A stretch of 11,145 nt of DNA from Desulfuromonadales bacterium (GTDB taxonomy: Bacteria; Desulfobacterota; Desulfuromonadia; Desulfuromonadales; BM103), in contig JAUWTX010000042.1 of NCBI GenBank assembly GCA_030614505.1, forward strand, positions 1-11,145, in the 5' to 3' direction. The notes beneath the pieces were generated by a model, which was not told the DNA's origin, searched no databases, and saw only the letters and a list, made by a program, of their open reading frames with translations. The translations under genes and the position numbers were made by a program. Shown piece by piece: positions 6,118 to 11,145 of the stretch (within the stretch, counting starts at the first letter, position 1; every line of letters begins with the position of its first letter).

Positions 6118-6800
6118 AAAAACTTATCATTGCCATAGATGGCCCTTCAGGGGTCGGTAAAAGCACCCTGAGTAAAGTCCTTGCTCACGAATTTGGTTAT
6201 CTCAACCTGGATACGGGGGCGATGTATCGTGCTGTTGCCTTGGCCTCCTTCCGCCAGGGGATTGATGCCAGCGACCATGATGCACTGCGTCAACTCTGTG
6301 AGGAGATTGTCATTGAGTTCTCCTGCAATAAAGGAGAGGAACATGTACTGCTGAATGGTGAAAATGTTTCCTCTGAGATCCGCACCCCGGAGATCAGCCT
6401 TCTGACTGCGGCGGTCGCCGCCTGTCCTGATGTTCGCCAGGCGATGGTCGCTCGACAGCGAGAACTCGGGAAGGCCGGTGGCGTGGTTTTGGAGGGACGC
6501 GATATCGGCACAGTGGTTTTTCCTCATGCAGATGTAAAGTTTTTCCTCAAGGCCTCGGCAGAAGTCCGTGGACGAAGGCGTTTTTTAGAACTTCAAGCGA
6601 ATGGAGTCGAAGTCGAACTGGCACGTACAATCGCTGATGTAGAAGCGCGTGATGCTGCAGATACAAACCGCACGACTTCACCCTTAAAGCAGGCTGAAGA
6701 TGCCGTGGTTATTGATACCACAAATCTGGATATTCCACAGGTTATGGAACGTATGTTTGCCGCAGTGGCCGATCGTCTCAACAAAGGCACATCAGGTTGA
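6114..6800 (+). CDS. cmk: Cytidylate (CMP/dCMP) kinase
   Basis: This cytosolic nucleotide kinase phosphorylates CMP and dCMP with ATP. The 228-residue protein shows the P-loop G-P-S-G-V-G-K-S (10-17), D-T-G-A-M-Y-R-A (33-40), G-R-D-I-G-T (128-133), the lid segment R-D-A-A-D-T-N-R (179-186) followed by S-P-L, and D-T-T at 201-203. All match bacterial CMP kinases of normal length. The ATG overlaps the aroA stop by 4 nt (ATGA) and no independent Shine-Dalgarno is seen, so translation is probably coupled to aroA. The aroA-cmk-rpsA order is shared with many proteobacteria. Confidence 0.96.
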   Translation: MKKLIIAIDGPSGVGKSTLSKVLAHEFGYLNLDTGAMYRAVALASFRQGIDASDHDALRQLCEEIVIEFSCNKGEEHVLLNGENVSSEIRTPEISLLTAAVAACPDVRQAMVARQRELGKAGGVVLEGRDIGTVVFPHADVKFFLKASAEVRGRRRFLELQANGVEVELARTIADVEARDAADTNRTTSPLKQAEDAVVIDTTNLDIPQVMERMFAAVADRLNKGTSG

Positions 6801-6804
6801 AATG

Positions 6805-7644
6805 ATGGAAATTATTCTTGCCAAAAATGCCGGTTTTTGCTTCGGCGTCAAACGTGCAACCCAGATGGCTTTTGAGGCAGCGGCTGAATATGAACAGATC
6901 TGCTCCCTTGGGCCGTTGATTCATTCGCCACAGGTTGTAAAGGAACTGACAGAGCAGGGCATCAAAGTGGTCAACAACGTCGAGGATATCCCGTCTGGTT
7001 CCGTCATCATTCGATCTCATGGTGTGACTGCTCAAGAAATGGCCAGAGTCCAGGAGAGCAACCTGACGATTGTTGATGCTACCTGCCCATTCGTCAAAAA
7101 AACCCAGGAGTACGCGACCCGCCTCAGTGCGGATGGCTACACAGTCGTCATCGTGGGCGAGATGGAGCACCCTGAGGTTCAGGGGATTGTCTCCTATTCC
7201 GGTGAAGCTATGGGACCAGTTGTCGCCGATGCGAAACAGGCTGCTGCACTACCGCGCATGAAGAAGGTCGGCCTCGTGGCCCAAACCACTCAGCTTTATG
7301 AAAATCTTAGAGATATAATGGATGTCTGCCTGGCTAAAAGCCAGGAACTGCGGGTTTTTAATACGATCTGTGATGCAACCTCCGTGCGTCAGAATGAGGC
7401 CCGGGAGATTGCCCGGGCCGTTGACTTGATGTTTGTCATTGGTGGTCATGCCAGTGCAAATACCTCGCGGCTGGCACGTATCTGTCGGGAGATTCAACCA
7501 CAGAGCTGGCATATTGAAACGGCTGAAGAGATTCAACCAGACTGGTTTGTCGGAGTGAACAAGGTTGGGGTTACTGCTGGGGCCTCGACGCCGCGCTGGC
7601 TGATTGATGAAGTTGTTGCAAGAATAGCTGAACTGGGAAAATAA
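6805..7644 (+). CDS. ispH: 4-hydroxy-3-methylbut-2-enyl diphosphate reductase
   Basis: This iron-sulfur enzyme performs the last step of the MEP pathway, reducing HMBPP to IPP and DMAPP. The three cluster-binding cysteines are Cys12 (A-G-F-C-F-G-V), Cys94 (D-A-T-C-P-F) and Cys189 (T-I-C-D-A-T). Substrate/proton-relay residues are His40, His72 (S-H-G-V), His122 and Glu124 (E-H-P-E). T-A-G-A-S-T near 257-262 is conserved. The ATG at 6805 gives the usual M-x-I-I-L-A start at 279 residues, with AGG (6794-6796) 8 nt upstream; ATG 6802 is the alternative. An open frame extends further upstream inside cmk but is not conserved-looking. The gene begins 4 nt after the cmk stop and precedes rpsA. In Clostridia IspH and S1 are fused, so this adjacency recurs. 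Confidence 0.96.
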   Translation: MEIILAKNAGFCFGVKRATQMAFEAAAEYEQICSLGPLIHSPQVVKELTEQGIKVVNNVEDIPSGSVIIRSHGVTAQEMARVQESNLTIVDATCPFVKKTQEYATRLSADGYTVVIVGEMEHPEVQGIVSYSGEAMGPVVADAKQAAALPRMKKVGLVAQTTQLYENLRDIMDVCLAKSQELRVFNTICDATSVRQNEAREIARAVDLMFVIGGHASANTSRLARICREIQPQSWHIETAEEIQPDWFVGVNKVGVTAGASTPRWLIDEVVARIAELGK

Positions 7645-7648
7645 AGGT

Positions 7649-7677
7649 TTGAGTTTTCTAAATGCTTATGATATCTT
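7649..7677 (+). promoter_or_regulatory. Candidate promoter for rpsA
   Basis: TTGAGT (7649-7654) and TATCTT (7672-7677) are 17 nt apart, each with 4/6 matches to the sigma-70 consensus. A start near 7684 would place both leader hairpins inside the transcript. TATGAT (7667-7672) is a better -10 hexamer but lacks a spaced -35. A separate promoter for this highly expressed ribosomal gene is expected, but the match is only moderate. Confidence 0.4.
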
Positions 7678-7685
7678 CGCCGACC

Positions 7686-7745
7686 ATGGCCTAAGAGCCA
7701 TACCACCGTTTTTACGGTGGAAATTGTCTAGGGGGTAACTAGTTA
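7686..7745 (+). promoter_or_regulatory. Structured 5' leader of rpsA: two tandem hairpins and a G-rich ribosome-binding site
   Basis: Hairpin 1 is ATGGC (7686-7690) / GCCAT (7697-7701) with a 6-nt loop. Hairpin 2 is CCACCGT (7703-7709) / ACGGTGG (7714-7720), a perfect 7-bp stem with a UUUU loop. No U-tract follows either stem, so neither looks like a terminator. AGGGGG (7730-7735) is the ribosome-binding site, 10 nt before the ATG and flanked by CTAG on both sides (7728-7731, 7739-7742). In enterobacteria S1 represses its own translation through a folded leader. An analogous role here is inference. Confidence 0.5.
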
Positions 7746-9503
7746 ATGGTGGAAAGCAACGATACAACAAACAACGAAACAGAAGAGATCGACATGGAAG
7801 AAGAGATCGACATGGAAGAAGAGATGGACATGGAAGAGCAGGACTTTGCGTCCTTGTTCGAGAGCAGCATACAGGAACTGCATGTTCCTGGTGATGTTGT
7901 CTGTGGGACAATTGTTCAGGTTAATGACGACAACGTGGTTGTCGACGTTGGCTACAAGTCGGAAGGGGTAATTCCTCTCGCCGAATTCAAAGATGAAGAA
8001 GGCAACATCAATGTTAATGTTGGTGATGAAGTTGATGTCCTCTTCGAGCGACGCGAAAATGAGAGTGGCCTGATTGGCCTCTCTAAAGAAAAAGCCGATC
8101 GGCAGAAGATCTGGAGTTCCCTTGAAGAGGGTGCTGTGGTCGAAGGCAAGATCGTCGGGCGCATCAAGGGCGGCCTGACAGTTGATATCGGTATCAATGC
8201 CTTCCTGCCTGGTTCCCAGGTTGATCTTCGCCCGGTTCGTAACCTTGAAAAGCTGCTCGGTGCGAGCTTTGATTTCAAGATTATCAAGCTGAACAAGCGA
8301 CGTGGCAATATCGTACTCTCCCGACGTGTTCTTTTGGAGGAGCAACGTGAAAGCATGCGTTCCGAAACGCTTGAAACGCTTTCCGAAGGTCAGGAAATCG
8401 AGGGTATCGTCAAGAACCTGACCGACTATGGTTGCTTTATTGACCTTGGCGGTATCGATGGCCTGCTGCACATTACGGATATGTCCTGGGGACGGGTCAA
8501 CCATCCTTCCGATGTGCTCTCCGTCGGTGAAAAAATCAATGTCAAAATCCTTAAATACGACCGTGAGCGTGAGCGTGTCTCACTCGGTCTGAAGCAGATA
8601 ACGCCCGATCCTTGGCTGAAAGTTGAGGATGGTTACCCGGTTGGTGACAAGATCCAGGGTAAAGTTGTCAGCTTGACCGACTACGGTGCCTTTGTCGAGT
8701 TGGAGGATGGTGTTGAAGGTCTGATTCATGTCTCCGAAATGAGCTGGACCAAGCGCATCAAGCATCCCAACAAGCTCCTTACTGTCGGTGATGATGTTGA
8801 GACAGTCGTCTTGGCTCTGGATATCCCCAATCGCCGCATTTCTCTTGGCCTCAAGCAGATCGAACCTAATCCGTGGGAAGTGATCGGCGAGAAATTCCCG
8901 ATCGGCACCATTATCGAAGGCCAGGTCAAGAACATTACTGATTTCGGTGTTTTCGTTGGTGTTGATGAGGGAATCGACGGTCTGGTACATATCTCCGACC
9001 TCTCCTGGACCAAGCGTATCAAGCATCCCTCCGAACTTTTCAAGAAGGGTGATACCGTTAAAGCGGTTGTTCTGAATATCGACCGTGAAAACGAACGCTT
9101 CTCTCTTGGTCTCAAGCAGTTGACACCTGATCCCTGGGATTCGATTCCGGTTAAGTATGGTCCTGGTACCATTGTGCGTGGTAAAGCAACGTCAGTGACA
9201 GATTTTGGTGTCTTCCTGGAAATTGAAGAAGGTATCGAAGGGTTAATCCATGTCTCTGAACTCAGCCGGGAGAAAGTGGAAAGTCCCAAGGATTTTGCCA
9301 ACGTCGGTGATGAGTTTGAAGCTGCCGTTCTGAACGTTGATACGATGGACCGCAAAATTGCACTTTCTGTCAAGCAACTGACTCAACACAAGGAAAAGGC
9401 AGTGGTGCAGGAATTCCTCGGTGCACAGAAGCAAGCGACCTCCAACCTTGGCGATCTCTTGCAGGGTGCCATGGACCGTAACGGTGAGGGGTCTTCCGAA
9501 TAA
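7746..9503 (+). CDS. rpsA: 30S ribosomal protein S1
   Basis: This is the large RNA-binding protein of the small subunit that helps dock structured mRNAs. Its 585 residues contain six S1 (OB-fold) domains at about 47-114, 129-195, 213-284, 298-371, 385-458 and 472-545. Domains 3 to 6 have the canonical T-D-[FY]-G-x-F and [LI]-[LVI]-H-[IV]-[ST] motifs. Domains 1 and 2 are divergent, as is usual for the ribosome-binding end. An acidic N-terminal extension of about 45 residues contains three copies of a six-residue E-E-I-D-M-E-type repeat. This makes the protein somewhat longer than the 557-residue E. coli protein. It follows ispH by 101 nt with its own leader and is followed by a strong terminator. 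Confidence 0.97.
   Translation: MVESNDTTNNETEEIDMEEEIDMEEEMDMEEQDFASLFESSIQELHVPGDVVCGTIVQVNDDNVVVDVGYKSEGVIPLAEFKDEEGNINVNVGDEVDVLFERRENESGLIGLSKEKADRQKIWSSLEEGAVVEGKIVGRIKGGLTVDIGINAFLPGSQVDLRPVRNLEKLLGASFDFKIIKLNKRRGNIVLSRRVLLEEQRESMRSETLETLSEGQEIEGIVKNLTDYGCFIDLGGIDGLLHITDMSWGRVNHPSDVLSVGEKINVKILKYDRERERVSLGLKQITPDPWLKVEDGYPVGDKIQGKVVSLTDYGAFVELEDGVEGLIHVSEMSWTKRIKHPNKLLTVGDDVETVVLALDIPNRRISLGLKQIEPNPWEVIGEKFPIGTIIEGQVKNITDFGVFVGVDEGIDGLVHISDLSWTKRIKHPSELFKKGDTVKAVVLNIDRENERFSLGLKQLTPDPWDSIPVKYGPGTIVRGKATSVTDFGVFLEIEEGIEGLIHVSELSREKVESPKDFANVGDEFEAAVLNVDTMDRKIALSVKQLTQHKEKAVVQEFLGAQKQATSNLGDLLQGAMDRNGEGSSE
7782..7835 (+). repeat. Three in-frame copies of an 18-bp tandem repeat in the rpsA 5' region
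   Basis: The unit gaagagatcgacatggaa occurs at 7782-7799 and 7800-7817. A third copy, differing by one base (atg for atc), lies at 7818-7835, followed by a decayed start of a fourth. It encodes E-E-I-D-M-E, E-E-I-D-M-E and E-E-M-D-M-E. Near-identity at the nucleotide level suggests recent slippage expansion. Because the unit is a multiple of three, copy-number change would alter length but not frame. Confidence 0.9.
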
Positions 9504-9521
9504 TTCTGTCAATAACCTGCT

Positions 9522-9557
9522 GCGCGTTTCCGCTTTTGGCGGGAACGCGCTTTTTTT
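9522..9557 (+). terminator. Intrinsic terminator after rpsA
   Basis: GCGCGTTTCCGC (9522-9533) pairs with GCGGGAACGCGC (9539-9550): a 12-bp GC-rich stem with one G-U, a 5-nt loop, and T7 at 9551-9557. It lies 18 nt after the rpsA stop. The T-tract ends exactly where the AGGA ribosome-binding site of sppA begins, so sppA is expressed through read-through or from a promoter inside rpsA. Confidence 0.92.
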
Positions 9558-9566
9558 AGGAAAATC

Positions 9567-10457
9567 ATGAAGAAACGACCATTTCTGCTGGCTACAACGC
9601 TAATGGCAGGAATCTTTGTTTTTTTTCTTGTTCTGGCTCTGACCGTGGCCAGTTTCGTGGGACAGCCCACTACTTTTGCTATTGGCGATAAAGTCGGTGT
9701 CATAGAAGTCTACGGAGTCATCGCTGACTCCAAAAATATTATCGAACAACTCCATGACTTTCGTGATAATGACAGCATAAAAGCTCTTGTCTTGCGCATC
9801 GATTCTCCTGGCGGTGGTGTCGGCCCCTCGCAAGAAATTCACGATGAAGTTAAGGCCTTTACTGCATTGAAGCCTGTTGTTGTTTCCATGGGCTCTGTTG
9901 CCGCATCCGGTGGTTATTATATCGCGGCCTCGGCGACTGAGATTGTTGCCAATCCAGGGACCATTGTCGGCAGTATCGGTGTCATCATGGAGTTCGCCAA
10001 TTTTCAGGAACTTCTGGAAAAAATTGGTTTGAGCAGCGTTGTCATTAAAAGTGGCAAGCACAAGGACATTGGATCGCCGACCCGGGAGATGACAGCTGCT
10101 GATCGTGAGATTCTTCAGGATCTGATCGATGATGTTCACAGTCAGTTTGTGGCATCGGTTGCAGATGGCCGCCACATTGACAAGGAAATTGTTGGTTCCA
10201 TTGCAGATGGCCGCATTTTCTCAGGTCGCAAGGCGATGGAAATAGGTCTTGTTGACAAGATGGGCAATCTGGGGGTTGCCATTCGACGGGCTGCAGAACT
10301 GGCAAATATCAGTGGCAAACCAAAAGTAGTCTATCCGCCGGGTAATAAATCAGAATTTATTGATCTGTTTATTGAGCAAACCTTAAATCGACTACAATTC
10401 GCTCTGCAGAAGCAACGAGCAGTTGGTCTGCAATATCTTTGGCCAGGATTTAACTAG
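9567..10457 (+). CDS. sppA: Signal peptide peptidase SppA, short form (S49 family)
   Basis: This membrane-anchored serine protease degrades leftover signal peptides. The 296-residue protein starts with a positively charged, hydrophobic segment (about 6-31) serving as membrane anchor. It has the S49 core I-D-S-P-G-G-G (78-84), the nucleophile Ser114 in A-A-S-G-G-Y-Y, G-S-I-G-V-I (135-140) and the lysine general-base segment S-G-K-H-K-D-I-G-S-P (162-171, probably Lys166). At this length it is the single-domain form, unlike the double-length E. coli protein. AGGA (9558-9561) lies 5 nt before the ATG and directly abuts the terminator T-tract. ihfB follows after 38 nt. All catalytic residues appear intact. 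Confidence 0.94.
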   Translation: MKKRPFLLATTLMAGIFVFFLVLALTVASFVGQPTTFAIGDKVGVIEVYGVIADSKNIIEQLHDFRDNDSIKALVLRIDSPGGGVGPSQEIHDEVKAFTALKPVVVSMGSVAASGGYYIAASATEIVANPGTIVGSIGVIMEFANFQELLEKIGLSSVVIKSGKHKDIGSPTREMTAADREILQDLIDDVHSQFVASVADGRHIDKEIVGSIADGRIFSGRKAMEIGLVDKMGNLGVAIRRAAELANISGKPKVVYPPGNKSEFIDLFIEQTLNRLQFALQKQRAVGLQYLWPGFN

Positions 10458-10495
10458 CCGCCTTGATTGTCCGACGGGCTGCCAGGAGGTATATT

Positions 10496-10777
10496 ATGAC
10501 AAAAAGTGAACTGATTGAACGACTGACAGATGATAACGATGTTCTTAGCAAGCGTGAATCAGAACTGATTGTTAATTCCATTTTCGACAGTATTGGCCAG
10601 GCCCTTGTAGACGGTGATCGTGTAGAGATCCGTGGTTTTGGCTCTTTTACTGTTCGTGAACGCGAAGCACGCGAAGCTCGTAATCCTAAAAGCGGTGACA
10701 TCGTGCAGATATCGGCAAAGAAGGCACCTTTTTTTAAAACCGGGAAAGAGTTGCGTGAACGCGTCAACGTGCCGTAG
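10496..10777 (+). CDS. ihfB: Integration host factor beta subunit / HU-family DNA-binding protein
   Basis: This 93-residue nucleoid protein of the HU/IHF family bends DNA, probably as a heterodimer with IHF-alpha. The dimerisation helices occupy about 3-38. The beta-arm motif G-F-G-S-F (48-52) and R-N-P-K-S-G (62-67) are visible, with Pro64 as the residue that intercalates into DNA. I chose the ATG at 10496 because a perfect AGGAGG (10484-10489) lies 6 nt upstream; the frame is open further back but without a site. The position downstream of rpsA matches the E. coli rpsA-ihfB order, favouring IHF-beta over HU. It is the last gene of the cluster and is followed by a palindromic terminator. Confidence 0.93.
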   Translation: MTKSELIERLTDDNDVLSKRESELIVNSIFDSIGQALVDGDRVEIRGFGSFTVREREAREARNPKSGDIVQISAKKAPFFKTGKELRERVNVP

Positions 10778-10783
10778 TATAAG

Positions 10784-10811
10784 CATGCTTGAGAATATAA
10801 TCATGCCTGAG
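10784..10811. repeat. Imperfect 10-bp direct repeat downstream of ihfB
   Basis: CATGCTTGAG (10784-10793) and CATGCCTGAG (10802-10811) differ at one position and are spaced 18 nt apart. The first overlaps the palindrome AAGCATGCTT. The rest of the stretch from the ihfB stop to 10863 shows nothing else. The repeat may be chance. Confidence 0.25.
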
Positions 10812-10863
10812 CTTTAACTTGAACCTGTCGTTTACTCACGGCTTCTGGTTTAACATTTATACG

Positions 10864-10913
10864 CAATAATAACTGAGGCCCCGTTTATTAAAACGGGGCC
10901 TCAGTTATTATTG
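10864..10913. terminator. Bidirectional intrinsic terminator: perfect 23-bp inverted repeat
   Basis: The arms 10864-10886 and 10891-10913 are exact reverse complements with the 4-nt loop ATTA. The GC-rich core (CTGAGGCCCCG) is flanked by A/T-rich ends that give a U-rich 3' tract in either direction (TTATTATT on the plus strand). It ends the ihfB transcript and can serve a convergent minus-strand gene. Confidence 0.88.
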
Positions 10914-11051
10914 TGGTGACGGCTTTGGGTCTGATTTTTTTGATTTAAAACAACCTCCAGAATACCGACAATTATTCCTTTAGAGAGGACCTGTAAATTC
11001 GAATATACCCAGGATGGGTGCTTCAGGCGTCCCGTTCGTGGACGGGCTTGC
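10914..11051. other. Intergenic stretch without a recognisable gene
   Basis: No convincing start codon with a ribosome-binding site is present on either strand. Two short inverted repeats occur: ACCCA/TGGGT with a 3-nt loop near 11007-11019, and CCCGT/ACGGG near 11031-11046. They could be weak structure downstream of the minus-strand frame ending at 11052. No match to a tRNA or a riboswitch I know. Confidence 0.4.
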
Positions 11052-11145
11052 TCACCACAACCCGACTCCAGGCAAGAAATCGTTCAGTTGGTCAGCACAA
11101 TCGAGAATAAGTCGCGCATTCCAGAGGTTGTCAAAGACCTTGGTA
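11052..11145 (-). CDS. Possible C-terminal end of an unidentified minus-strand gene (partial)
   Basis: On the minus strand a frame open from the window edge encodes 30 residues, including V-F-D-N-L-W-N-A-R-L-I-L-D and N-D-F-L-P-G-V-G-L-W, and stops at TGA (11052-11054). The composition is protein-like, and a convergent gene would fit the bidirectional terminator at 10864-10913. I do not recognise the family. A plus-strand frame from 11014 is also open, so chance is possible in so short a stretch. Confidence 0.3.
   Translation of the reverse strand, partial: TKVFDNLWNARLILDCADQLNDFLPGVGLW

Noticed and set aside
7743..8504. Long open frame antisense to rpsA (253 codons)
   Set aside because: It is the shadow of a strongly biased coding sequence with six recognisable S1 domains. 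No ribosome-binding site or independent family signature is seen.
11014..11145. Plus-strand open frame from ATG 11014 to the window end
   Set aside because: AGG abuts the ATG with no usable spacing, and the composition is not convincing. The minus-strand frame fits the context slightly better.
1..11145. Defence, toxin-antitoxin, prophage or secondary-metabolite system
   Set aside because: All complete genes are recognisable metabolic, transport, translation or nucleoid genes. No such system is present in the window.

Overview
The window looks like chromosomal housekeeping DNA from a Desulfuromonadales-type bacterium (Desulfuromonas/Pelobacter/Geobacter relatives). I base this on the gene order aminotransferase / pheA-tyrA-aroA-cmk-ispH-rpsA-sppA-ihfB, the bifunctional chorismate mutase-prephenate dehydratase, and the moderate base composition. 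The assignment comes from remembered gene order and protein character, not from a search.

Layout. Bases 1-232 hold a perfect 50-bp inverted repeat. Each arm is the 3' end of a formate/nitrite-type transporter (FNT) gene. The loop holds two oppositely oriented arrays of a GC-rich 7-nt repeat. The complete transporter gene (171-980) and a PLP-dependent aminotransferase gene (1081-2268) lie on the minus strand, with an AT-rich 7-nt-periodic tract between them. A divergent spacer (2269-2592) carries a good minus-strand promoter, a hairpin, another heptad array and a weak plus-strand promoter. The plus-strand cluster then runs to 10777. pheA and tyrA make the phenylalanine/tyrosine precursors from chorismate; aroA makes EPSP, the last intermediate before chorismate. 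cmk (CMP kinase), ispH (isoprenoid precursors), rpsA (ribosomal protein S1), sppA (membrane peptidase) and ihfB (nucleoid protein) follow.

The gaps after pheA and after tyrA carry heptad arrays. The tyrA-aroA gap also has a 74-bp two-hairpin interspersed repeat. From aroA to ispH the genes overlap or abut. rpsA has a short leader with two hairpins and a candidate promoter. A strong intrinsic terminator separates rpsA from sppA, and a perfect 23-bp palindrome ends the cluster after ihfB. The last 230 bases hold little, apart from the possible C-terminal end of an unidentified minus-strand gene.

I see no defence island, CRISPR array, prophage, tRNA or rRNA. The unusual content is in the non-coding and repeat layer: the family of 7-nt-periodic arrays, the inverted transporter tails, the rpsA leader, and an in-frame 18-bp repeat in rpsA.
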